Positions 1-5,514 are shown, counted from the first letter of the stretch. The stretch: DNA of 6,521 nucleotides from Gammaproteobacteria bacterium (GCA_011052165.1 DRJN01000267.1:1-6521); one strand, 5' to 3'. Program-made: numbers and translations. Notes: generated from the letters alone by a model not told the origin.

Positions 1-296
1 ATGTTATAAGTAATAAAATGTATCGGCTTCCTTATAGTAGAACTTAAAATTTATATTCGAAATAGAATATCTCCATAACTAAAGTGGATGTTTATGTGAA
101 GAGATTTTGAATGGATGATGACTATAGAAAGAAAGTATGGATTTTGTGGATGAGTTTATTGCCACCTTAATAATGTGGGCGTATATGTTTATCTTATGCT
201 GGTTTGTATAATGGCATACTTGGTATGTGTTGGCGTGTCACTCAGACAGCCATAAAATGAGATGCTCAAAACAGGAAGAATAAGCGGCCTCTGCTG
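1..296. other. AT-rich stretch without a recognisable gene
   Basis: This stretch is much richer in A and T than the genes to its right, and I see no recognisable protein or RNA gene in it. The longest item of any interest is a 24-codon frame at 137-211, described under findings. In many gammaproteobacteria dxs lies directly downstream of ispA. It is not here, so the usual xseB-ispA-dxs order is broken or dxs lies elsewhere. The base composition suggests acquired or decaying DNA, but that is inference only. Confidence 0.5.
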
Positions 297-345
297 AAGC
301 GGGCGAGGTAATAAACTACTCCGCCGCAAGCGGGCGGGGTATTAA
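297..345. repeat. Imperfect 18-bp direct repeat with a GC-rich hairpin
   Basis: The 18-base unit AAGCGGGCGAGGTAATAA at 297-314 recurs at 328-345 with two differences. The second copy forms the right half of a stem: 317-325 pairs with 333-341 over nine base pairs, including one T-G pair, around a 7-base loop. GC-rich palindromes like this, flanked by TA-rich ends, are typical of dispersed REP-like elements. On the minus strand the hairpin is followed by GTTTATT and carries one A-C mismatch. It could therefore act as a weak terminator about 100 bases after ispA. Both roles are inference. Confidence 0.45.
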
Positions 346-353
346 TCTGTAAC

Positions 354-404
354 GTACTGATGGGTTTCCCTACTGGACTTCGCGCTCCGCTCTACCCATC
401 CTAC
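354..404. repeat. Palindromic dispersed-repeat-like element
   Basis: GATGGGT at 359-365 is the inverse complement of ACCCATC at 394-400, and GTA (354-356) and TAC (402-404) extend the symmetry with a small offset. The centre is GC-rich and contains GCGCTCCGC. Read on the minus strand it begins GTAGGATGGGTAGAGCG and ends with AACCCATC. That pattern resembles a family of short palindromic repeats common in many proteobacterial and cyanobacterial genomes. The family assignment is from memory of the motif. The palindrome itself is visible. Confidence 0.5.
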
Positions 405-436
405 TGTTTTTCGTGGCTTGCAGCGGGGTTATTTAT

Positions 437-1336
437 TCAGTATTTGCGTTGAATGATATAAGAAGACAGGGTTTGTAACGGTGCAGCTTTGTCGCCAAAG
501 CTGGTTAGACTGTCGAGAGCGCTCTGATATAGTTCATCAGCCATCTGGCGGGCACCATCGAGTCCCAGCAGGGCGGGGTAGGTAGGTTTGTTGCGGGCGA
601 TGTCCGATCCCTGCGGCTTGCCGAGGGTTTCGGTGTCACTTTCCACATCGAGGATATCATCGCGGATCTGAAAGGCGAGACCGATGCATTTGGCGAAGTG
701 ATCCAGTTTTTTGATCACATCTTCATCCACGTCAGGGGAGCAGAGTGCGCCGAGTCGGACGCTGGCGCGGATCAATGCGCCAGTCTTGTGGATATGCATG
801 TTTTCCAGTTCGACGATATTCAGCTCCTTGCCCACCGCATTTAAATCGATGGATTGGCCTCCCGCCATGCCGCGAGAGCCGCTGGCGTTTGCCAGTACTT
901 CAACCATTAGCAGTTGCTGGCGGGCGGGGATATCATCCGGCAGGTAGTGGGCGAGTAGATGAAATGCCCGCGATTGCAGAGCGTCGCCGGCAAGAATGGC
1001 CTCGGCTTCACCGAAGACCTTGTGGCAGGTAGGCTGCCCGCGGCGCAGATCGTCATCATCCATGGCGGGCAGATCATCATGTACCAGTGAGTAGGCATGG
1101 ATCAGTTCCACTGCACAGGCGGCGGCATGGAGCCGGTTAGCCGCTACACTGAGAGCATGGCCTGCGGCATAGGTGAGAAGGGGGCGAATACGTTTGCCAC
1201 CATTAAGGACGACGTAGCGCATGGCCTTATGCAGGGTTTGCGGGGTGGTTAATTCGTCCGGCAAGTAGTCGTCCAGGGCGTGATCGGTGTATTCGCGCCA
1301 CTCTTGCAGCAGCTTTTGCGAGGCGATGTCAGTCAT
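437..1336 (-). CDS. ispA: Farnesyl diphosphate synthase (geranyltranstransferase)
   Basis: IspA condenses dimethylallyl diphosphate, then geranyl diphosphate, with isopentenyl diphosphate to make C15 farnesyl diphosphate, the precursor of undecaprenyl phosphate and quinone side chains. It is a soluble enzyme. Visible motifs are GGKRIRP (residues 46-52), the first aspartate-rich motif DDLPAMDDDD (87-96), GMAGGQSIDL (156-165), a KTG at 184-186 and the second aspartate-rich motif FQIRDDILD (222-230). The residues just before the first motif, AYSLVHDD, match C15-forming bacterial enzymes, with an aromatic residue limiting chain length. The product is 299 residues, the usual length. I chose ATG at 1336 over TTG at 1342 because MTDIA is a normal start. 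The ATG lies inside the end of xseB with an 8-base overlap (ATGACTGA). No Shine-Dalgarno is visible, so translational coupling is likely. dxs does not follow. Confidence 0.96.
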   Translation of the reverse strand: MTDIASQKLLQEWREYTDHALDDYLPDELTTPQTLHKAMRYVVLNGGKRIRPLLTYAAGHALSVAANRLHAAACAVELIHAYSLVHDDLPAMDDDDLRRGQPTCHKVFGEAEAILAGDALQSRAFHLLAHYLPDDIPARQQLLMVEVLANASGSRGMAGGQSIDLNAVGKELNIVELENMHIHKTGALIRASVRLGALCSPDVDEDVIKKLDHFAKCIGLAFQIRDDILDVESDTETLGKPQGSDIARNKPTYPALLGLDGARQMADELYQSALDSLTSFGDKAAPLQTLSSYIIQRKY

Positions 1337-1586
1337 GGTCAAATTCGATCAGTTGCGCATCCTCAGCATCACCTGTGAGTTGCTGCACTTTTTGTTCGGC
1401 GGTTTTCAATGCCTGCTGGCACTGGCGTGTAAGTTCAATCCCTCGCTCAAAATCCTTGAGCGAATCTTCCAGTGAGGATTCGCCTTCTTCCATGCGTTTT
1501 ACCAAGGTTTCCAGCTCTTTCAGGGCGGATTCCAGATCAGGTATTGCATTTTTGCGTGGAGTTTTCTTTTTTACTTTTGTGGTCAC
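1329..1586 (-). CDS. xseB: Exodeoxyribonuclease VII small subunit
   Basis: XseB is the small subunit of exonuclease VII, which degrades single-stranded DNA processively from both ends. Several copies bind one XseA. The 85-residue product has a basic lysine-rich N-terminus (VKKKTPRK), then the family core from about residue 17: LESALKELETLVKRMEEGESSLEDSLKDFERGIEL in outline, followed by CQQALKTAEQKVQQL. These heptad-like helices are typical of XseB coiled coils, and the length is normal. The start is GTG at 1586. An in-frame TAA at 1599-1601 leaves no earlier choice, and no ATG lies near the N-terminus. Only a weak CGGAA lies upstream as ribosome binding site. The gene is first in an overlapping pair with ispA, as in E. 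coli. XseA is not in the window. Confidence 0.93.
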   Translation of the reverse strand: MTTKVKKKTPRKNAIPDLESALKELETLVKRMEEGESSLEDSLKDFERGIELTRQCQQALKTAEQKVQQLTGDAEDAQLIEFDHD

Positions 1587-1614
1587 AGCGTATTCCGGTT
1601 AGCGTTGCCGGGCA

Positions 1615-1643
1615 AAGATAGCCTATCGATCCTTGCTGTGCAA
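1615..1643 (-). promoter_or_regulatory. Possible sigma-70 promoter for xseB-ispA
   Basis: On the minus strand, TTGCAC (1638-1643) and TATCTT (1615-1620) are separated by 17 bases. Transcription would start about 20 bases before the GTG of xseB. Both boxes are only partial matches (3/6 and 4/6). The right spacing, the position and the AT-rich sequence upstream make this plausible but unproven. Confidence 0.35.
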
Positions 1644-1776
1644 ACGTTAATAATTCTTGTCGTGAATTGAATAAGTTACCCCGCAGCCCGGCGGGATCGT
1701 TGATAGGTAATTTCGGGTAAATGCTGGTTTCCCGCAGCTAATACGAGCAGCGGCTCGTTGCAGGGGATATTTTGAA

Positions 1777-1802
1777 TTAGTGTAAAGTTTTAGTGTAAAG
1801 TT
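1777..1802. repeat. Two perfect tandem copies of a 13-bp unit
   Basis: TTAGTGTAAAGTT occurs at 1777-1789 and again, directly abutting, at 1790-1802. The last bases of the second copy run into the encoded CCA end of the minus-strand tRNA-Glu. The array therefore sits exactly at the 3' boundary of that tRNA. No T-rich terminator hairpin is obvious here. A small GC-rich stem (1743-1748 with 1753-1758) lies a little further downstream of the tRNA. Confidence 0.7.
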
Positions 1803-1877
1803 GGTACTCCCAAGGGGATTCGAACCCCTGTTACCGCCGTGAGAGGGCAGCGTCCTGAACCGCTAGACGATGGGAGC
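1802..1877 (-). tRNA. tRNA-Glu, anticodon CUC
   Basis: The reverse complement folds as a standard cloverleaf. The acceptor GCTCCCA pairs with TGGGAGT, the D-arm region is GTCTAGCGGTTCAGGAC, and the anticodon arm is CTGCC-CTCTCAC-GGCGG with anticodon CTC. The T arm is AGGGG-TTCGAAT-CCCCT, and an encoded CCA follows discriminator A. The D and T arms closely resemble E. coli tRNA-Glu. Two points stand out. The anticodon is CUC rather than the UUC that is the only isoacceptor in E. coli. Base pair 1-72 appears to be G-U instead of G-C. A strong promoter lies just upstream. The gene is divergent from pcnB and upstream of xseB on the same strand. Confidence 0.93.
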
Positions 1878-1907
1878 GTGGATGTGCGCAATGGCTGCGC
1901 GGATGCT

Positions 1908-1935
1908 ATTATACCCGTGACGCTAATTTCGACAA
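1908..1935 (-). promoter_or_regulatory. Sigma-70 promoter of tRNA-Glu
   Basis: On the minus strand, TTGTCG (1930-1935, 4/6 matches) lies 16 bases before a perfect TATAAT (1908-1913). Transcription would start near 1900, about 23 bases before the mature tRNA. The plus strand of the same place reads TATTATA, so the -10 box is nearly symmetric and could also work towards pcnB. On the plus strand, however, no good -35 box is visible for it. Another candidate -10 for pcnB, TATAAA at 1937-1942, also lacks a clear -35. Confidence 0.7.
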
Positions 1936-1952
1936 GTATAAACGAACAGAGC

Positions 1953-1966
1953 AAGGTAGCCTTATT
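1953..1966 (+). promoter_or_regulatory. Ribosome binding site and AUU start codon of pcnB
   Basis: AAGG at 1953-1956 is a Shine-Dalgarno core, and seven bases later ATT at 1964-1966 is in frame with pcnB. Between the in-frame stop TGA at 1856-1858 and GTG at 2039 there is no ATG, GTG or TTG in this frame. GTG at 2039 has no Shine-Dalgarno and would cut off conserved residues. E. coli pcnB is known to start at AUU, which makes it inefficiently translated. A similar limit is inferred here. Confidence 0.75.
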
Positions 1967-3271
1967 TCAACACCAACCATTATTCCGCGGACGGAACATA
2001 GTATTTCCCGTGCCGACATCAGCGAAAATGCCCTCAAGGTGCTGTATCACCTGAACAAGGCGGGCTTCGAGGCCTATCTCGTGGGCGGGGGGGTGCGTGA
2101 TCTGCTGCTCGGTCTGCATCCCAAGGACTTCGATGTCGCCACCAATGCCAGTCCCGAGGAAGTGCGGGCACAGTTTCGTAATTGCCGCCTGATTGGCCGG
2201 CGCTTTCGTCTCGCCCATGTGTATTTCGGCCGTGAGATCATTGAAGTCGCGACCTTTCGCGCCCACCATGATCAGGGTGAGGGGGAAGGGCATATGGAAA
2301 ACGGCCTGATTCTGCGTGACAATGTATTCGGCAACCTGGAAGATGATGCCTGGCGGCGGGATTTCAGCGTCAATGCCCTATATTACAATATCGCCGATTT
2401 CTCGCTGGTAGATTACACTGGAGGCATGCAGGATCTGCAAAACCGGGAGCTGCATATTATTGGCGATCCGGTGACTCGCTTTCGGGAAGATCCGGTGCGG
2501 ATGCTGCGCGCTATCCGGTTTGCCGCCAAGCTGGATTTTCAACTGGAAACGAACATGGCGGCGGCCATTATCGAGCAGGCCGAGCGTTTGAGCGATGTGC
2601 CCGCCGCCCGCCTGTTCGAGGAAGTCCTCAAATTGTTCATGCACGGACAGGCTCTGCGCACCTATGAACTGATGCGTGAATATCATCTGTTCAAATACCT
2701 GTTTGCTGAAACCGATGCGCTGCTGGATAGTCATGGTGCCTATCTGGACCCGTTTATTCGTCGGGCCATGGTTAACACCGATGAACGCATCCGGGCAAAG
2801 AAACCGGTAACGCCCGCTTTCCTGTTTGCGGTATTGCTGTGGGGACCGGTGCGCAAACGGGTCGAGCTGTTGCAAGAGGAGATCCCGATGCCGGATGCCC
2901 TGCGTATTGCCGGCGATGAGGTCGTGAGCGAGATGGTCAAACAGGTGACCCTGCCGAAGCGATTCAGCCTGCCCATGCGCGAAATCTGGCAATTGCAGGC
3001 GCGGCTGGAAATGCGCAGGGGTAAGCGCCCGTGGCGGTTGCTGGAAAACAGGCGTTTTCGCGCCGCTTATGATTTCATGTTGCTGCGGGAGCAGGTTGGC
3101 GAGCCACTGACCGATCTGTGCCAGTGGTGGACGGCGTTCCAGCAGGAGGATGAAGACGGGCGGCAGCGTCTGAGCCGTGCGCTGCCGGGTAACCGGCCAG
3201 CGCGAAAAAAACAATCCTCAACAAAAAAGAAACGGGCCGCTTCGCCGGTGCTGGCCAATAACAGTACATGA
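1964..3271 (+). CDS. pcnB: Poly(A) polymerase I, AUU start
   Basis: PcnB adds 3' poly(A) tails to RNAs and so promotes their decay; in E. coli it also controls plasmid copy number through antisense RNAs. The 435-residue product has the nucleotidyltransferase signature GGGVRDLLLG (41-50) followed by DFD (Asp55, Asp57, metal ligands). It then has the RRFRLAHVYFG and IIEVATFR block, RRDFSVNALYYN and the neck motif RFREDPVRMLRAIRFAAKL. Near the end is the PcnB-type helix GKRPWRLLE..RFRAAYDF, then a basic tail (ARKKQSSTKKKR). These mark PcnB rather than the related CCA-adding enzyme. The start at ATT 1964 restores the stretch IIPRTEHSISRADISENALK, which matches the E. coli N-terminus closely. GTG 2039 would remove it. 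pcnB is first in the operon, and its stop overlaps the folK start. Confidence 0.95.
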   Translation: MSTPTIIPRTEHSISRADISENALKVLYHLNKAGFEAYLVGGGVRDLLLGLHPKDFDVATNASPEEVRAQFRNCRLIGRRFRLAHVYFGREIIEVATFRAHHDQGEGEGHMENGLILRDNVFGNLEDDAWRRDFSVNALYYNIADFSLVDYTGGMQDLQNRELHIIGDPVTRFREDPVRMLRAIRFAAKLDFQLETNMAAAIIEQAERLSDVPAARLFEEVLKLFMHGQALRTYELMREYHLFKYLFAETDALLDSHGAYLDPFIRRAMVNTDERIRAKKPVTPAFLFAVLLWGPVRKRVELLQEEIPMPDALRIAGDEVVSEMVKQVTLPKRFSLPMREIWQLQARLEMRRGKRPWRLLENRRFRAAYDFMLLREQVGEPLTDLCQWWTAFQQEDEDGRQRLSRALPGNRPARKKQSSTKKKRAASPVLANNST

Positions 3272-3780
3272 TCGAGGTGTATGTTAGCCTGGGCGCCAAT
3301 CTCGATGATCCTCGCGCCCAGGTGATGCAGGCGATTGATGATTTGGCGCTTTTGCCACAGTCGCGCCTGCTGGCTGTTTCTTCCCTCTATCGTAGTGCGC
3401 CCATGGTGTTGCCTGATCAGGTAAAAACCGGAATACCCGTTCAGCCCGATTACATCAATGCCGTGGCGAAACTGGAGACAGCACTCACCCCCCATACGCT
3501 TCTGGATGAACTGCAGGCCATCGAGCAGACACACGGACGTCAGCGGGATGGTCAGCGCTGGCGTGCGCGTACGTTGGATCTTGATCTTCTTCTTTATGGA
3601 AATCAACAACTTGACAATGAGCGACTGCAGGTGCCGCATACAGGTATAGCTGTTCGCAACTTCGTCCTGTATCCTTTAGGGGAGCTTGCCCCGCAGAAAT
3701 TGCAAATTCCCGGCGTGGGCAAGCTGGCTGATTTGCTGGACAGATGTTCCCCGAAAGGACTGGAGAAAATTACCTTATGA
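3268..3780 (+). CDS. folK: 2-amino-4-hydroxy-6-hydroxymethyldihydropteridine pyrophosphokinase (HPPK)
   Basis: FolK transfers pyrophosphate from ATP to 6-hydroxymethyl-7,8-dihydropterin, just before dihydropteroate synthase in folate synthesis. Visible motifs are VSLGANLDDP (6-15), SSLYRSAP (38-45), PDYINAV (60-66) and the HPPK signature RWRARTLDLDLLLYG (97-111), with magnesium-binding Asp104 and Asp106, then VPHTGIAVRNFVLYPLGELAP (122-142 in outline). The product is 170 residues, about ten more than the E. coli protein. The extra length lies partly in the loop VKTGIPVQ (52-59) between the SAP motif and PDYINAV, a region that is mobile in known HPPK structures. The start ATG shares ATGA with the pcnB stop and no Shine-Dalgarno is visible, which points to coupling. 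Confidence 0.95.
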   Translation: MIEVYVSLGANLDDPRAQVMQAIDDLALLPQSRLLAVSSLYRSAPMVLPDQVKTGIPVQPDYINAVAKLETALTPHTLLDELQAIEQTHGRQRDGQRWRARTLDLDLLLYGNQQLDNERLQVPHTGIAVRNFVLYPLGELAPQKLQIPGVGKLADLLDRCSPKGLEKITL

Positions 3781-4451
3781 GGAAGAAAAATAATCCGGGT
3801 TTCATTGTGGTTGAAGGGCCGATTGGGGTGGGCAAGACGACTCTGGCGCGGCGCCTGGCGGACAGTTTTCATTCGGATCTCCTACTCGAAGGGCTGGAAA
3901 ACAACCCTTTTCTCGACCGTTTCTATCAGGATCCCAGAAGCGCGGCTCTCCAGACCCAGTTGTTTTTCCTGTTTCAACGCGCCGAACAGATCCGCTCACT
4001 GCGCCAGGCGGATATGTTTCAACCGGTTCGCATTGCCGATTTCATCATGGGAAAGGATCGACTGTTTGCCGAGTTGACGCTGGATGCCGAAGAATTCAAG
4101 CTTTATGAACAGGTTTATTCCCATATTATCGTGAATACTACTGCCGATGCGCCGTCGCCGGATCTGGTGGTGTATTTACAGGCGCCGGTCGGCGTGCTGA
4201 AAAAACGCATCAGCGAACGGGGTCGGGAATTTGAACGTATGCTGGACATTGATTACCTGCAGAAACTGAGTGAAAGCTACATGCGGTTTTTTCACAATTA
4301 CACTGATGCCCCCCTTCTAATCGTCAACGCCACCGAGCTGGATTTTGCCCACAACGATGACGACTACAGCCTGTTGTTGGCGCAGATTAAACGTATCAAA
4401 ACGGGCCGGCATTATTTCAACCCGGCATCCTCGCTGGAACTGCGCGCATGA
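3777..4451 (+). CDS. Deoxynucleoside kinase (P-loop dNK family)
   Basis: This enzyme family phosphorylates deoxynucleosides in salvage. Bacterial members of this type are usually annotated as deoxyadenosine/deoxyguanosine or deoxycytidine kinases, and the exact substrate cannot be read from the sequence. The 224-residue product starts with the P-loop EGPIGVGKTT (13-22). It continues with the family motif LENNPFLDRFYQD (40-52), LQTQLFFLFQR (58-68), the IADFIMGKDRLFA block (87-99) carrying the DRY/DYI-like acidic residue Asp88, DLVVYLQAP (129-137) and the arginine-rich lid KKRISERGREFE (142-153). ATG 3777 is preferred over ATG 3744 because GGAG at 3762-3765 precedes it and its ATGA overlaps the folK stop. 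The longer frame would add only residues encoded within folK. The gene sits between folK and panB, an arrangement I recall from other gammaproteobacteria, though no direct link of salvage to either pathway is evident. Confidence 0.9.
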   Translation: MRKKNNPGFIVVEGPIGVGKTTLARRLADSFHSDLLLEGLENNPFLDRFYQDPRSAALQTQLFFLFQRAEQIRSLRQADMFQPVRIADFIMGKDRLFAELTLDAEEFKLYEQVYSHIIVNTTADAPSPDLVVYLQAPVGVLKKRISERGREFERMLDIDYLQKLSESYMRFFHNYTDAPLLIVNATELDFAHNDDDYSLLLAQIKRIKTGRHYFNPASSLELRA

Positions 4452-5263
4452 ACGGCCCGCAAGGCCTGAGTGTCGAGGCTGTGGTCAAAATGAAGCAGGC
4501 AGGGAAAAAAATTACTGTCCTGACCGCCTATGACGCAAGCATGACCAAACATCTGGAAGCCGCCGGCGTTGAGGTGATTCTGGTCGGCGATTCGCTGGGT
4601 ATGGTCGTGCAGGGGCACGATTCCACCCTGCTGGTGACGGTCGATGACATGATTTACCATTGCCGTTTGGTAGCGTGCGCGCGCGAGAGCGCCCTGCTGG
4701 TGGTGGACATGCCCTATCATTCCTACACCACGGTTGATATGGCACGCGCCAACGCTCAGCGCCTGGTGAAAGAAGGCGGGGCCGATATGGTCAAGCTCGA
4801 AGGTGCGGGCGCGGTGCTTGACGCCATCCGGGCGATCGTTGCCGGGGGGATCCCCGTTTGCGGACATCTGGGCCTGTTGCCTCAGTCGATTGAGGAACTG
4901 GGTGGCTACCGGGTGCAGGGACGGGAGCAAGCGGCAGCGGATAAAATGGTAGCCGATGCACGCGCTCTGGAGGAGGCGGGAGCCAGCATGATGGTGCTGG
5001 AATGTATCCCTTCAGCACTGGGCAAACGCATCAGCGAAGCGGTAACGATTCCCACCATTGGTATCGGCGCTGGACCAGACTGCGATGGTCAGGTGCTGGT
5101 ACTCTACGACCTGCTGGGACTGACTCCCGGCAAACGGCCCCGGTTTTCAAAAGATTTCCTGGGCGAGATGCCCGCCGGAAAAGGCATCACCGAAGCGGTA
5201 CGCGCCTATGTCGAAGCAGTAAAAACCGGCAAATTTCCCGCCCCCGAGCACGGTTTCAAGTAA
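4448..5263 (+). CDS. panB: 3-methyl-2-oxobutanoate hydroxymethyltransferase
   Basis: PanB makes ketopantoate from alpha-ketoisovalerate and 5,10-methylene-tetrahydrofolate, the first committed step to pantothenate and CoA. It uses a folate cofactor, which may explain its neighbourhood with folK. The 271-residue product shows KKITVLTAYDASMTKHLEAAG (20-40 in outline), VGDSLGMVVQGHDSTL (46-61) with metal ligand Asp48, VVDMPYHSY (85-93) with Asp87, KLEG (116-119) with Glu118, GHLGLLPQS (139-147) and MVLECIP (182-188) with the probable catalytic base Glu185. IGIGAGPDCDGQVLV lies at 204-218. The length is close to the 264 residues of E. coli PanB. The start ATG overlaps the kinase stop (ATGA), with a weak GGAA eight bases upstream. 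It is the last gene of the operon seen here. panC, often next, does not follow. Confidence 0.97.
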   Translation: MNGPQGLSVEAVVKMKQAGKKITVLTAYDASMTKHLEAAGVEVILVGDSLGMVVQGHDSTLLVTVDDMIYHCRLVACARESALLVVDMPYHSYTTVDMARANAQRLVKEGGADMVKLEGAGAVLDAIRAIVAGGIPVCGHLGLLPQSIEELGGYRVQGREQAAADKMVADARALEEAGASMMVLECIPSALGKRISEAVTIPTIGIGAGPDCDGQVLVLYDLLGLTPGKRPRFSKDFLGEMPAGKGITEAVRAYVEAVKTGKFPAPEHGFK

Positions 5264-5276
5264 CCGAAAACAGCAC

Positions 5277-5302
5277 ATCCGGTTTGCGTCAGCAAACCAG
5301 AT
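5277..5302 (+). terminator. Possible terminator hairpin after panB
   Basis: GGTTTGC (5281-5287) and GCAAACC (5292-5298) form a perfect 7-bp stem around GTCA. ATC (5277-5279) and GAT (5300-5302) extend it across one mismatch. It begins 14 bases after the panB stop, the expected place for an operon end. The following sequence AGTTTAACC is only weakly T-rich, so it may be an inefficient terminator or an mRNA-stabilising hairpin. Confidence 0.5.
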
Positions 5303-5331
5303 AGTTTAACCTTGCGCCTCGATTTCAGTGG

Positions 5332-5368
5332 CGAGTAACGAGGCTAAACCTCAGATTTTCGTTACTCG
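5332..5368 (+). repeat. Perfect 10-bp inverted repeat (large hairpin)
   Basis: CGAGTAACGA at 5332-5341 is the exact inverse complement of TCGTTACTCG at 5359-5368, with a 17-base loop. A shorter competing stem, GAGG (5340-5343) with CCTC (5349-5352), overlaps it. There is no T-run after the stem, so it is not a typical intrinsic terminator. It lies just before the decayed tRNA-Ser copy. The 8-base core CGAGTAAC occurs again at 5442-5449 inside that copy. Confidence 0.65.
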
Positions 5369-5380
5369 TACTGTTTTATT

Positions 5381-5510
5381 GAAGAAGTGTCTGAGAGGCT
5401 GAAGGAGCACGCCTGGCGACGCACTGGAAGTGCAAGTCCCGCGAGTAACACGAGCGGGGAAAGTGTGTATCGCCTGATAAGGCGATGAGAACGAAGCTGC
5501 AAGTTTAAAA
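5381..5510 (+). pseudogene. Decayed tRNA-Ser copy interrupted in the anticodon loop
   Basis: Positions 5381-5416 match the first 36 bases of the intact tRNA-Ser at 5515-5550 with only two differences. The match stops after CCTGG. About 43 foreign bases follow (5417-5459), and then AAAGTGTGTAT (5460-5470) continues the tRNA again. Because of shared G residues the break could lie after base 33, 34 or 35, inside the anticodon loop. After that a variable-arm-like stem (ATCGCC-TGATAA-GGCGAT, 5469-5486) is present. The T arm is degraded (GAGAACGAAGCTGC), and no sequence complementary to the 5' acceptor GAAGAAG exists. It therefore cannot form a normal tRNA. The insert contains the small hairpins GCACT-GGA-AGTGC and CCCGC...GCGGG. 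It could be a duplication product or a remnant of integration. Confidence 0.7.
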
Positions 5511-5514
5511 GTTT

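Noticed and set aside
297..345. CRISPR array
   Set aside because: Only two imperfect 18-base units are present, with a single gap, and no cas genes or further repeats are nearby.
2039..2041. GTG 2039 as the pcnB start
   Set aside because: It has no Shine-Dalgarno and would remove the conserved SENALK segment and the residues before it.
1839..2054. 71-codon plus-strand frame running through the tRNA-Glu region
   Set aside because: It begins antisense to the tRNA, is out of frame with pcnB and shows no protein motif.
2378..3214. 278-codon minus-strand frame inside pcnB
   Set aside because: It lies wholly antisense to a clearly conserved gene, has low-complexity histidine- and glutamine-rich composition and no recognisable domain.
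3067..3639. 190-codon minus-strand frame across pcnB and folK
   Set aside because: It is antisense to two conserved genes and shows no family motif.
3744..3776. Longer kinase start at ATG 3744
   Set aside because: The extra 11 codons lie inside folK and precede the usual family start, while ATG 3777 has GGAG upstream and an ATGA overlap.
4412..4930. 172-codon minus-strand frame inside panB
   Set aside because: It is antisense to panB with no recognisable domain. GC-rich codon bias produces such frames.
5381..5510. Functional self-splicing or protein-spliced intron in tRNA-Ser
   Set aside because: The insert is too short for a group I intron, the T arm is degraded and no 3' acceptor strand exists to form a mature tRNA.
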